In this document: positions 35,452 to 44,184 of the stretch, one piece after another
How positions within the stretch are numbered: position 1 is the stretch's first letter
How the letters are laid out: each line of letters starts with the position of its first letter
NCBI RefSeq assembly: GCF_002001085.1
Contig: NZ_MUNU01000017.1
Coordinates: 62,001-126,000, forward strand
Direction of reading: 5' to 3'
DNA: 64,000 nt
Source: Rhodanobacter sp. B05
Lineage (GTDB): Bacteria; Pseudomonadota; Gammaproteobacteria; Xanthomonadales; Rhodanobacteraceae
Translations under genes and position numbers: made by a program
Notes under the pieces: model-generated
Seen by the model: the letters and a program-made list of their open reading frames with translations, nothing else
What the model was told of the DNA's origin: nothing
The model's database searches: none

Positions 35452-38109
35452 ATGAGCAAGCAAGTCAATCAGATTGCCGTGGGCAAGGCGGCGGGCAAGG
35501 CCGCGGCAGTGTTGCGCACGGCCGTGGCGCAGGAGGCGTTTCGCGCCAACGGCGAATTGCTGGAGGCACTGGAGACCGCGCCGACCGGGCTCGACGAGGC
35601 ACAGATCGAGACGCGGCTGCATCGCGACGGTCCCAACGAGGTATCCCACGAGAAGCCGCCGCACTGGTCGCTGCAGCTGCTGCGCGCGTTCAAGAACCCG
35701 TTCATCATCGTGCTGCTGGTGCTGGCCGGGGTGGAGCTGGCGACGGATGCAGGCGACCTCACCGGGCCGATCATCATTGCGGTGATGGTGAGCATCAGCG
35801 TGTTGCTGAGTTTCACCCAGGAATACCGCTCCTCGCGCGCCGCCGAGAAGCTCAAGGCGATGGTGCGCAATACCGCCACGGTGACGCGACAGGCCTCCGA
35901 CGGCCACAGCGAGCAGATCGAAGTGCCGGTGGTCGAACTGGTCGCCGGCGACATCGTGCATCTGGGCGCGGGCGACATGGTGCCGGCGGATCTGCGCCTG
36001 CTCAGTGCGAAGGATCTGTTCATCAGTCAGGCGATCCTCACCGGCGAATCGCTGCCGGTGGAAAAATCCGCGCCCTCGCGCCTGGCCGCGCCAGCGGAGC
36101 GCGCCAGCCACGACAATCCGCTGGAACTGCCCACGGTCTGCTACATGGGCACCAACGTGGTCAGCGGCACCGCCACGGCGGTGGTGGTGGCCACCGGCGC
36201 GCGCAGTTACCTCGGCTCGCTGGCGCACAGCATGTCCGGCCAGCGCGTGCAGACCAGTTTCGACCGCGGCGTGAATTCGGTCAGCTGGCTGTTGATCCGC
36301 TTCATGGCGGTGATGGTGCCGGTGGTGTTCCTGATCCAGGGTTTCGGCAAGCACGACTGGCTGGAGGCGTTCCTGTTCGCGCTGTCGGTGGCGGTGGGCC
36401 TCACGCCGGAGATGCTGCCGCTGATCGTCACCGCGAATCTGGCCAAAGGTGCGCTGGCGATGTCGCGGCGCAAGGTGGTGGTGAAGCGGCTCAACGCGAT
36501 CCAGAACTTCGGTGCGATGGACGTGCTGTGCACCGACAAGACCGGCACGCTGACGCTGGACAGGATCGTGCTGGAGCGACACCTGGATCTGGACGGCGAG
36601 GAATCCGACGAGGCGCTGGAATACGGCTATCTGAACAGCCGTTTCCAGACCGGCCTGAAGAACCTGATGGACAAGGCGGTGCTGGAGCATCGCGACCTGG
36701 AATCGGCGGCGCTGCGTTACCAGGTGGTCGACGAGATTCCGTTCGATTTCCAGCGCCGGCGCATGTCGGTGGTGGTCACCGATGGTCGCGGCGAACACCT
36801 GCTGATCTGCAAGGGCGCGGTCGAGGAGATGCTCTCGATCTGCGCGTTCGCGCGGATCGGCGATGTCGTCGAGCCGATGACCGAGGCGCGCCGCAGCGAG
36901 ATCAAGGCGATGACCCATCGCCTCAACGAAGACGGCCTGCGCGTGCTGGTGGTCGCGGTGCGGCGCGAATCGAGCCACGAGCGGCCGTACAGCGTGGCCG
37001 ATGAAAGCGAGATGGTCGCAGTCGGTTGCCTGGCCTTCCTCGACCCGCCGAAGGATTCCGCGGCGACCGCCATTCGCGCACTGCACCAGCATGGCGTCGA
37101 GGTGAAGGTGATCACCGGCGACAACGAGGCGGTGACGCGCAAGATCTGCCGCGAGGTGGGGCTGGACGTCACCCATTCGGTGCAGGGCCGCGAGATCGAG
37201 GAACTCGATGACCCCGCGCTGGATGCGCTGGTGGCGAGGGTTACCGTGTTCGCCAAGATGTCGCCGTTGCAGAAGGCGCGCGTGGTGCGCTCGCTGCAGC
37301 GCCAGGGGCATACGGTGGGTTTCCTTGGCGACGGCATCAACGACGCGCCGGCGCTGCACGATGCGGACGTCGGCATCTCGGTGGATACCGCCACCGACAT
37401 TGCCAAGGAGTCGGCCGACATCATCCTGCTGGAAAAAAACCTGATGGTGCTGGAGGAGGGCGTGCTCGAAGGGCGTATCACCTTCGGCAACATCATCAAG
37501 TACATCAAGATGACCGCCAGCTCGAACTTCGGCAACGTGCTGAGCATGCTGGTGGCCAGCATCTTCCTGCCGTTCCTGCCGTTGCTGCCGTTGCAGATCC
37601 TGGTGCTGAACCTGCTGTACGACATCTCGCAGCTGTCGATCCCGTTCGACCGCATGGATGAGGACTATCTGAGCAAGCCGCGCAAATGGGACGCCGGCGA
37701 CATCGGCCGTTTCATGGTGTGGGTGGGGCCGGCCAGCTCGGTGTTCGACATGACCACCTTCCTGTTGTTGTGGTACGTGTTCGGCGCGAACTCGGCGGCG
37801 CACCAGTCGCTGTTCCAGTCTGGCTGGTTCGTCGAGAGCCTGCTGACGCAGACCCTGGTGGTGCACATGATCCGCACGCGCAAGATCCCGTTCCTGCAGA
37901 GCAGCGCGGCGGCACCAGTGCTCGGCCTGACCACGGCGATCATCGTGATCGGCATGTTGCTGCCGTATACCGCGATTGGCGCGAAGATCGGCATGATGGA
38001 AATGCCGCCCGTGTATTTCGCCTGGCTGGCATTGACCGTGGTGGCGTATTGCGCGCTGACCCAGCTGGTGAAGGTGGCCTACACGCGCCGTTACGGACGC
38101 TGGCTGTAG
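35452..38109 (+). CDS. mgtA: Magnesium-translocating P-type ATPase (P3B)
   Basis: 885 residues, full-length MgtA/MgtB. Actuator motif TGES (197-200), phosphorylation site DKTGTLT with Asp362, hinge GDGINDAP (626-633), and the C-terminal membrane region SNFGNVLSMLVASIFLPFLP followed by LQILVLNLLYDISQLSIPFD. It imports Mg2+ with its gradient, at the cost of ATP, under Mg2+ starvation. GGAAG lies 7 nt before the ATG. It is preceded by a long leader with small ORFs and followed by a porin-like gene and by a fossil copy of its own 3' end. Confidence 0.95.
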   Translation: MSKQVNQIAVGKAAGKAAAVLRTAVAQEAFRANGELLEALETAPTGLDEAQIETRLHRDGPNEVSHEKPPHWSLQLLRAFKNPFIIVLLVLAGVELATDAGDLTGPIIIAVMVSISVLLSFTQEYRSSRAAEKLKAMVRNTATVTRQASDGHSEQIEVPVVELVAGDIVHLGAGDMVPADLRLLSAKDLFISQAILTGESLPVEKSAPSRLAAPAERASHDNPLELPTVCYMGTNVVSGTATAVVVATGARSYLGSLAHSMSGQRVQTSFDRGVNSVSWLLIRFMAVMVPVVFLIQGFGKHDWLEAFLFALSVAVGLTPEMLPLIVTANLAKGALAMSRRKVVVKRLNAIQNFGAMDVLCTDKTGTLTLDRIVLERHLDLDGEESDEALEYGYLNSRFQTGLKNLMDKAVLEHRDLESAALRYQVVDEIPFDFQRRRMSVVVTDGRGEHLLICKGAVEEMLSICAFARIGDVVEPMTEARRSEIKAMTHRLNEDGLRVLVVAVRRESSHERPYSVADESEMVAVGCLAFLDPPKDSAATAIRALHQHGVEVKVITGDNEAVTRKICREVGLDVTHSVQGREIEELDDPALDALVARVTVFAKMSPLQKARVVRSLQRQGHTVGFLGDGINDAPALHDADVGISVDTATDIAKESADIILLEKNLMVLEEGVLEGRITFGNIIKYIKMTASSNFGNVLSMLVASIFLPFLPLLPLQILVLNLLYDISQLSIPFDRMDEDYLSKPRKWDAGDIGRFMVWVGPASSVFDMTTFLLLWYVFGANSAAHQSLFQSGWFVESLLTQTLVVHMIRTRKIPFLQSSAAAPVLGLTTAIIVIGMLLPYTAIGAKIGMMEMPPVYFAWLALTVVAYCALTQLVKVAYTRRYGRWL

Positions 38110-38125
38110 TCATGGATTGCGGAAT

Positions 38126-38791
38126 ATGTACCGGGCCTGGTTGTTGGCAGCCTGCGCTTGGGTGGCCTGGTTCGGGCTGGTGCCGCGCACGGCGAACGCG
38201 GGCGGAAGTCTGCTGGTCGACGACGCCGGCACCGCGTCGGATGGTTACTGCCAGCTCGAATCCTGGCTGCGCATGCAAGGCAATGCCATCGGCAACACGG
38301 CCGCGCCTTCCTGCCGCCTCGGTAGCCTGGAATACGATCTCGCGGTCAGCGGTTATCTGCACGGTCCCGATGGCTTGAATCTACAGGCAGGCGTCAAGCG
38401 CACGCTACGCGATCCCGGCGAGGGTACGGCGGGCTTCGCGGTATCACTGGGTACCGACTGGCAGCGCCTGGGCGGTCGACTGGAAGGGGTCGACGCGAAC
38501 TTCGTCGCCACCATCCCTCTCGGCGCGTCGTGGACGATGCATGCCAACCTCGGCGCCAAGGCGCAGCCCGGCAGGTCTTGGCAGGCCAGCGGAGGCGTGG
38601 GCTTCCAGGATGTCATGGACGCGCACTGGACAGGTCTGGGCGAATTCTATGCCGAAGTCGGTGGATATCGGGCCATGCAGGCCGGCCTGCGCCGGTGGTT
38701 CGGGAGCGCCATCAGCCTGGATCTGCTGACCGGCCGCGACCGTCGCGGCGGCTGGATGACAGTCGGGTTCAACTATGCGCCCGGCTCATGA
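38126..38791 (+). CDS. Predicted outer-membrane/secreted protein of unknown function
   Basis: 221 residues from ATG 38126 (a TTG at 38117 is also in frame; neither has a clear ribosome site). A signal peptide (LLAACAWVAWFGLVPRTANA) precedes GGSLLVDDAGTASDGYCQLESWLR and alternating beta-strand patterns to FNYAPGS, suggesting a small barrel distantly like transporter/phenol-degradation-type outer-membrane proteins. It lies 16 nt after mgtA and is flanked on the other side by a second copy of the mgtA tail. Substrate unknown; a Mg2+-linked porin is a guess from context. Confidence 0.65.
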   Translation: MYRAWLLAACAWVAWFGLVPRTANAGGSLLVDDAGTASDGYCQLESWLRMQGNAIGNTAAPSCRLGSLEYDLAVSGYLHGPDGLNLQAGVKRTLRDPGEGTAGFAVSLGTDWQRLGGRLEGVDANFVATIPLGASWTMHANLGAKAQPGRSWQASGGVGFQDVMDAHWTGLGEFYAEVGGYRAMQAGLRRWFGSAISLDLLTGRDRRGGWMTVGFNYAPGS

Positions 38792-38815
38792 GCGGGCCGG
38801 GACCGGTCGTCGCCG

Positions 38816-38998
38816 GTTCTCGGCTTGGCCACTGCGATCATCGTGCTTGGCGTACCGCCGGATACCCCGGTGAGCGCGAAGACCGGCATGATGGAAATGC
38901 CGCCGGTGCATTTCGCGTGGCTGGCATTGACCGTGCTCACCTACCGCGCGCTGACCCAACTGGTGATTTATATCCGCCGCTACGGGCGCTGGCTGCAG
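38816..38998 (+). pseudogene. Fossil 3' end of a second mgtA copy
   Basis: Translating this segment gives the last 60 or so residues of MgtA again: KTGMMEMPPVHFAWLALTV here against KIGMMEMPPVYFAWLALTV in mgtA, then ALTQLV and RRYGRWL in both. The copy begins near the codons for LGLTTAII and lacks two codons before RRYGRWL. The stop codon TAG has become CAG, so the frame reads on into the convergent BASS gene. There is no start codon or upstream part. It was left by a duplication or recombination involving mgtA and the porin-like gene between the copies. Confidence 0.85.
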
Positions 38999-39010
38999 CA
39001 CGGCCGCTCT

Positions 39011-40012
39011 TCAGTCCGCTTCGATGGAGTCACTGCCCGCGCCAGCCATGGCGGCCCCATCGGCGTAGCGCTGCGCTACCACCGCGCATACCATCAACTG
39101 CAACTGGTGGAAGATCATCAGCGGCAGCACCAGCGCGCCGAGGCCGCCGAGCTGGTCGGCGAACAGGATTTTCGCCATCGGGATGCCGCTGGCCATGCTT
39201 TTCTTGGAGCCGCAGAACACGATGGTGATCTCGTCGGCGCGCGAAAAGCCGCATCGACGCGCGACCCAGGTGATCGTCGGCATCGCCAGCGCCAGCAGCA
39301 GCGCGCATGCCGACAGAGTCGCCAGCAGCGCGGAGACCGGTGTGTCGCGCCAGAGCCCCTGCACCACCGCCGCACTGAACGCGGTGTACACCACCAGCAG
39401 GATCGTGCCCTGGTCGGTGAAGCCGAGCAGCGGCTTGCGCCGGTCGACGAAACCGCCGATCCAGGATCGAGCGAGGTGGCCGACGGTGAACGGCAGCAAC
39501 AGCAGCAGCACGATGTCCAGCACGCCGTGCCAGGAGACGCCGCCGTGGCTTTCCAGCAGCAATCCGACCAGCAAGGGTGTCAGCACGATGCCGATCAGGT
39601 TCGACATCGAGGCGCTGACCACGGCAGCCGGCACGTTGCCGCCCGCGATCGAGGTGAATGCGATCGACGACTGCACGGTCGACGGCAGCAGGCAGACGAA
39701 CAGCACACCCGTGGTCAGGTCCGGGGTCAGCAACATGTGGCCGAGGGGTCGCAGCAGCAGCCCAAGCAGCGGGAACAGCACGAAGGTGCTGGCGAACACG
39801 GTCAGGTGCAGCCGCCAGTGCGTCATGCCCTGCACGATTGCGTGGCGCGGAAGCTTCGCGCCATGCAGGAAGAACAGCAGCGCGATCGCGGCGTCGGTGA
39901 TCACGTCGAAGATCCGCGCCGCCTCGCCCCGGCAGGGCAGCAACGAGGCCAGCACGACGGTACCGAGCAGGGCCAGCGTGAAGTTGTCCGGGCGGAACCG
40001 GCGCCGCGGCAT
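39011..40012 (-). CDS. Bile acid:sodium symporter-family (SBF-like) transporter
   Basis: 333 residues from ATG 40012, ten hydrophobic helices. FFLHGAKLPRHAIVQGMTHWRLH, LPSTVQSSIAFTSIAGGNVPAAVVSASMSNLIGI and FCGSKKSMASGIPMAKILF are typical of the SBF-like (PF13593, YfeH/PSYM) branch of BASS transporters. Substrates in bacteria are mostly unknown organic anions. The stop is close to the mgtA fossil on the other strand. The DedA gene is 8 nt upstream, so the two are probably co-transcribed. A longer open frame upstream is a shadow of dedA. Confidence 0.88.
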   Translation of the reverse strand: MPRRRFRPDNFTLALLGTVVLASLLPCRGEAARIFDVITDAAIALLFFLHGAKLPRHAIVQGMTHWRLHLTVFASTFVLFPLLGLLLRPLGHMLLTPDLTTGVLFVCLLPSTVQSSIAFTSIAGGNVPAAVVSASMSNLIGIVLTPLLVGLLLESHGGVSWHGVLDIVLLLLLPFTVGHLARSWIGGFVDRRKPLLGFTDQGTILLVVYTAFSAAVVQGLWRDTPVSALLATLSACALLLALAMPTITWVARRCGFSRADEITIVFCGSKKSMASGIPMAKILFADQLGGLGALVLPLMIFHQLQLMVCAVVAQRYADGAAMAGAGSDSIEAD

Positions 40013-40020
40013 GCGCAAGC

Positions 40021-40641
40021 TCAATCCTGCGCGCAGTCCGAGCGACGACGGTGCCGCCACCAGGAAATCAGCAGGATCAGCAGCAGGATGCCCACCAGGA
40101 TCCACAGGCTGGCCTGGCCGCGGCGCACCCAGGTCGCCAGCCACTCGTGGTTGTCCGCGCCGAGATAGCCCAGGTAGACCCAGAACGGCACGCTGATCAG
40201 CGCGGCCGTGCCATCGAGCAGCAGGAAACGCAGGAACGAGACCCGGTGAGTCATGCCGGCGGTCAGGTAGATCGTGGTGCGCATGCCCGGCAGGAAGCGT
40301 GCGATGAACAGCACGCGATTGCCGTAACGATGGAACTTTTCCTGCACCTTGGCGTAGCGGGCAGGCGTAAGGATGCGGGCCACGAAGCGCCACTGCAGGA
40401 TGCGCGAGCCGTAATGATGGCCGAGCAGGAAGATCGCGCAATCGCCCAGCAACACACCAAACATCGCCAGCGCGAACATCGCATGCACATTGGCGTAACC
40501 GAGCCCGGCGATCACGCCGCCGGCGACCAGGGTGATGTCCTCGGGCAAGGGCAGCCCGGCACCGCAGATCATAAGCGCGATGAACACCGCCACGTAGCCG
40601 TTCTCGGCGAAGATCGTGACCAGATGCTGCAGCAGATCCAT
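40021..40641 (-). CDS. DedA family membrane protein
   Basis: 206 residues with the DedA signatures: GAGLPLPEDITLVAGG (re-entrant acidic loop), LLGDCAIFLLGHHYG, and FHRYGNRVLFIARFLPGMRTTIYLTAGMT with the essential basic residues. DedA/Tvp38 proteins flip undecaprenyl phosphate or phosphatidylethanolamine in the inner membrane, which would also serve EPS synthesis. Starts ATG 40641 and precedes the BASS gene. Confidence 0.9.
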   Translation of the reverse strand: MDLLQHLVTIFAENGYVAVFIALMICGAGLPLPEDITLVAGGVIAGLGYANVHAMFALAMFGVLLGDCAIFLLGHHYGSRILQWRFVARILTPARYAKVQEKFHRYGNRVLFIARFLPGMRTTIYLTAGMTHRVSFLRFLLLDGTAALISVPFWVYLGYLGADNHEWLATWVRRGQASLWILVGILLLILLISWWRHRRRSDCAQD

Positions 40642-40765
40642 TACTTTTCTTGCGCTTCTCGTCGGGCCCGTGCGGGCGCAAGGGCCGATGATCCCACAGA
40701 CACGCCGCGGCTACCGCATCCCGGGCGTCGGTCGGGCGAAATCGGTGCAGGCGTATGGCTGGCCC

Positions 40766-42508
40766 TCATGTTCTGCCCGGCATGCCCGCCGGCTGCGCGC
40801 GCGCGGCCAGCAGTTCGCGCAGTTCGGATTTCTCCGCGCTGTCCAGTGCGCCCTCGCGGCTTTTCGCGGTCAGCGCATCGCGGCGCTGGGTGATGGCTTG
40901 ATCCTCCATCCGCTGCAAGGCATCAAAGAATTCGGCGGCCTGCGCCTCGGGTTCTCCGACCGCCGCGGCGGCCATCAATTTCTGCAGCGAGGGGTATTCC
41001 GTGCGTTCGGCGAAATGCTCGACCAGCATGGCCGGATTGATGCCGGGCCGGGCGCGTGCCAGATCCAGCAATTCGGCCAGCAGCTCCACCCCGGGTTTGT
41101 CCAGGCGCAGGAAGCGGTAGGGCTTCTCGACCTGATCGGCCAGCCCCGGCTGAGCCAGCAGCAGCGAGATCGCGCTGCGCACCAGGCTGCGCTGCACCGC
41201 CGTGGGGCGCTGCACGGCGCGATGGCTGGTCGGGTCGGCCTGCAGCATCGCACGGGCGCCGCTGCGCTTTTCCAGCTCCTGCGCCATCAGGTCGCGGAAT
41301 GCGCCGTCGGGCAGCTTCGCGAGCAGCGGGCGGGCACGTTCGGCCAGTCGCGCGCGGCCATCGAGGCTGGCCATGTCGACATCGTGCGACAACTCGTTGA
41401 AGAAGTAGTCCGACAACGGCATCGCCTGCTTGATGCGCTGCTCGAAGCCGTCCTTGCCCTCCTTGCGCACCAGCGAATCCGGGTCCTCGCCGTCGGGCAG
41501 AAACAGGAAGTACGCCTGGCGGCCGTCGCGCAACCGTGGCAGCGCCGATTCCAGCGCCTTCCACGCCGCTGCGCGACCGGCGCGGTCGCCGTCGAAGCAG
41601 AACACCACGTCGGGTGCCGCGCGGAACAGTACCTCGGTGTGCTCCGGCGTGGTCGCCGTACCCAGCGTGGCCACCGCGATCGGCAACCCGGCCTGGTGCA
41701 GCGCGATCACGTCCATGTAACCCTCGACCACCACGATCCGCAGCAGGTTCGCGTTGGCCTGCTTCACCTGCCACAGCGCGAACAGCTCGCGACCCTTGTG
41801 GAACAGCGGGGTCTCGGGCGAGTTCAGATACTTCGGCGATTGCTCCGAGCTCAGCACCCGGCCACCGAACGCGATCACGCGGCCGCGGCGGTCCAGGATC
41901 GGGAACATCAGCCTTTCGCGGAACCGGTCGTACTTGTTGCCCTTCTCGTTGCTGGCGACCATGCCCGCCTCGTTCAGCAGCTCCATCCGGCGCGGCGTGT
42001 TGCCCAGCGATTTGATCACGCCGTCGTAGCCGGCCGGAGCCCAGCCGAGGCGGAAGCGCTTGATCGTCTCCGCGTCCAGTCCGCGTTTCTTGCAATACGC
42101 CTGCGCGTCGGCGTGGCGCGGCAACTCGCCCTCGTACCAGCCGGCGGCGGAATCCAGCAAGGCATACAGGTCGGTCTTGTCCTCGCGCGGCACCGCCTCG
42201 CGACCGCCCTCGCGCGGCACCGTCAGGCCCACCGTCTGCGCCAGCTCCTCGACCGCATCGGGGAACTCCAGCCGGTCGTAATCCATCAGGAACTTGATCA
42301 CGCTGCCGTGCACGCCGCAGCCGAAGCAGTGGAAGAATTGCTTGGCCGGGCTGACGTAGAACGACGGCGAACGCTCGTTGTGAAACGGGCAGCACGCCGT
42401 CCACTCGCGCCCGGCCTTCTTCAGCGGCACCCGCCGCTCGATCACGTCGACGATGTCGACGCGGGCAAGCAGTTCATCGATGAAGCTGTCGGGGATCAGG
42501 CCGCGCAT
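40766..42508 (-). CDS. dnaG: DNA primase
   Basis: 580 residues. Zinc-binding domain with Cys40, His43, Cys61 and Cys64; RNA polymerase-like core including FRLGWAPAGYDGVIKSL and FRERLMFPILDRRGRVIAFGGR; TOPRIM motif VVEGYMDVIALHQAGL with the D-x-D-style segment FCFDGDRAGRAAA; and a C-terminal helicase-interaction region. It synthesises primers at the fork. In relatives it sits between rpsU/yqeY and rpoD. Here a GNAT gene of opposite orientation lies upstream and no rpoD follows; the next gene, dedA, begins 124 nt downstream. Confidence 0.95.
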   Translation of the reverse strand: MRGLIPDSFIDELLARVDIVDVIERRVPLKKAGREWTACCPFHNERSPSFYVSPAKQFFHCFGCGVHGSVIKFLMDYDRLEFPDAVEELAQTVGLTVPREGGREAVPREDKTDLYALLDSAAGWYEGELPRHADAQAYCKKRGLDAETIKRFRLGWAPAGYDGVIKSLGNTPRRMELLNEAGMVASNEKGNKYDRFRERLMFPILDRRGRVIAFGGRVLSSEQSPKYLNSPETPLFHKGRELFALWQVKQANANLLRIVVVEGYMDVIALHQAGLPIAVATLGTATTPEHTEVLFRAAPDVVFCFDGDRAGRAAAWKALESALPRLRDGRQAYFLFLPDGEDPDSLVRKEGKDGFEQRIKQAMPLSDYFFNELSHDVDMASLDGRARLAERARPLLAKLPDGAFRDLMAQELEKRSGARAMLQADPTSHRAVQRPTAVQRSLVRSAISLLLAQPGLADQVEKPYRFLRLDKPGVELLAELLDLARARPGINPAMLVEHFAERTEYPSLQKLMAAAAVGEPEAQAAEFFDALQRMEDQAITQRRDALTAKSREGALDSAEKSELRELLAARAQPAGMPGRT

Positions 42509-42593
42509 AAGCGGTCTAGTTTAGTCGGTTGCCGACGATGAGGTTCGGCCGGATTGCGTTAACCTCGGACGGAATACCACAGGGGAGTGTTCG

Positions 42594-43226
42594 ATGACGC
42601 AGGCTGGATTGACCTTTCGCCCGGCCGTGGCGGCCGACGTGGCGCCTGCGGTGCCGCTGATCCACAGTTCTGGCCCGGCCGCGTTTGACTATGTGTTCGC
42701 GGTGCCCGGCGTAGGCGATGCGCAAGCCTTTCTGCGCCATGCCTTTGTGGATGGCGCCGGCGAATTCGGCTGGCGCAACCATGTGGTGGGCGTGCTCGAC
42801 GGCGCGGTGGTGGCGGCCGGGGCGGGGTTTGGCGGTGCCACGAAATGGTCGTTCACGTTGGCGGCGGCGCGGCAGATCCTCGGCCATTACGGCTGGCGCC
42901 ATGCGGCCGGGGTGATCGTGCGCGGGCTGCGGGTGGAGGCAGTGATCCCGCCGCCGACCGGCGCCATGTATTACCTGGGGCATCTGGGCGTGAGCGAGTC
43001 GTTGCGCGGGCAGGGCGCCGGTACGGCCCTCGTCGCGCATCTGCTGGCGGCGCAGCCGGTCGGCGCCGGTCCGGTGGTACTGGATGTGGCGGCGACCAAT
43101 CCGGCCGCCCAGCGGTTGTATGAGCGACTGGGCTTTGCGGTCGTCGTCGAGCGTCGCTCGACGCTGGCCAATGCGCAGGGGCGAGTGCCGGATCAGCGGC
43201 GCATGCAGCGGCAGACGCCGGCCTGA
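42594..43226 (+). CDS. GNAT family N-acetyltransferase
   Basis: 210 residues. The acetyl-CoA motif is LGHLGVSESLRGQGAGTALVAHLL (R-x-x-G-x-G/A), followed by LDVAATNPAAQRLYERLGF, the standard beta5-alpha4 region. AGGGGAG lies about 8 nt before the ATG. Substrate unknown. It lies on the opposite strand between dnaG and yqeY, ending 1 nt from the yqeY stop, and so interrupts the usual rpsU-yqeY-dnaG order. Confidence 0.85.
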   Translation: MTQAGLTFRPAVAADVAPAVPLIHSSGPAAFDYVFAVPGVGDAQAFLRHAFVDGAGEFGWRNHVVGVLDGAVVAAGAGFGGATKWSFTLAAARQILGHYGWRHAAGVIVRGLRVEAVIPPPTGAMYYLGHLGVSESLRGQGAGTALVAHLLAAQPVGAGPVVLDVAATNPAAQRLYERLGFAVVVERRSTLANAQGRVPDQRRMQRQTPA

Positions 43227-43227
43227 T

Positions 43228-43674
43228 TCAGCCGGCGAGGCGCGTCTTGATCTTGCCGGACACCACGGCCATGTCGGCGCGGCCGGCGGCCTTGGCTTTC
43301 ACGGCGGCGACCACCTTGCCCATGTCGCGCGGTGCGCTGGCGCCGGTTTCGGCGATGGCGGCAGTGACCAATGCGTCGATTTCGGCCTCGTCCAGCTTGC
43401 TCGGCAGGTAAGCCTCGATCACCACCATTTCCGCGCGCTCGATCGCCGACAGGTCGTCGCGGCCGGCGGCGTCGAACTGGCTGACCGAATCGCGTCGCTG
43501 CTTGAGCATTTTCTCCAGCGTGGCCAGCACCTGCACGTCGTCCAGTTCGATCCGCTCGTCCACCTCGCGCTGCTTGAGCGCGGCCAGCATCAGCCGGATC
43601 ACGCCCAGCCGGTGCTTGTCGCCGCTGCGCATGGCGGTCTTCATGTCTTCGGTGATTTGTTGCTTGAGGGTCAT
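43228..43674 (-). CDS. GatB/YqeY domain protein
   Basis: 148 residues, MTLKQQITEDMKTAMRSGDKHRLGVIRLMLAALKQREVD and later RADMAVVSGKIKTRLAG, the complete YqeY family. It resembles the tail domain of GatB and may contact tRNA; its cellular role is unsettled. The frame continues upstream to 43902 but only ATG 43674 gives the family start. It lies downstream of rpsU with a terminator-like hairpin between them, so it may be partly uncoupled from rpsU. Confidence 0.92.
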   Translation of the reverse strand: MTLKQQITEDMKTAMRSGDKHRLGVIRLMLAALKQREVDERIELDDVQVLATLEKMLKQRRDSVSQFDAAGRDDLSAIERAEMVVIEAYLPSKLDEAEIDALVTAAIAETGASAPRDMGKVVAAVKAKAAGRADMAVVSGKIKTRLAG

Positions 43675-43715
43675 GGCGATGGCCTTGGCGGAAGGGTGGA
43701 CAAAGCGGCGCGGCG

Positions 43716-43756
43716 AAAACGACAAAGCCGGCGTTGTCACTCGGGACAACACCGGC
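43716..43756 (-). terminator. Rho-independent terminator downstream of rpsU
   Basis: Arms at 43727-43738 and 43745-43756 pair over 12 bases with one G-T pairing, 6-nt loop. On the minus strand the hairpin is followed by TTTGTCGTTTT. It would end or attenuate rpsU transcription before yqeY. Confidence 0.7.
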
Positions 43757-43870
43757 CAGGTCGTATCGGCTGTGCTTGCGGCGGCTGCGAGTACCCGCGC
43801 CGGCCGGTTTCCTTGATGCGTGGCGCCAAGGCGCCGCTGGTCCACCGCCGAGGCGGCGGATCGGGGAAAC

Positions 43871-44086
43871 TCAGTACAGGCGGACTTTGCGCGAGACGTC
43901 ACGCGACAGGCGACGCAGGTGACGCTTCACCGCGGCGGCGCGCTTGCGCTTGCGCTCCTGGGTCGGCTTTTCGTAGAACTCGCGCTTGCGCGTTTCGGCC
44001 AGCACGCCGGCCTTTTCGCAGGTACGCTTGAAACGACGCAGTGCGATCTCGAACGGCTCGTTCTCGCGAACTTTTACGTTGGGCAT
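43871..44086 (-). CDS. rpsU: 30S ribosomal protein S21
   Basis: 71 residues, full length: [20 protein letters not shown], then [20 protein letters not shown] and a basic tail. S21 acts in translation initiation on the 30S platform. It is the first gene of the minus-strand unit, with a strong upstream promoter (TTGAAA-18-TATAAT), and it diverges from tsaD as in most gammaproteobacteria. Confidence 0.97.
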   Translation of the reverse strand: MPNVKVRENEPFEIALRRFKRTCEKAGVLAETRKREFYEKPTQERKRKRAAAVKRHLRRLSRDVSRKVRLY

Positions 44087-44146
44087 GGAAACTCCGGGTG
44101 GTAATCTGCCTGCTCTTGCAGGACAGTGGAATATGGTGAGCCGCGA

Positions 44147-44176
44147 ATTATACCGTGGATAACAGAGAATTTTCAA
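44147..44176 (-). promoter_or_regulatory. Sigma-70 promoter of rpsU
   Basis: On the minus strand TTGAAA (44176-44171), 18-bp spacer, TATAAT (44152-44147). Transcription would start near 44140, giving a leader of about 55 nt before rpsU. Confidence 0.75.
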
Positions 44177-44184
44177 AGCCCGGC

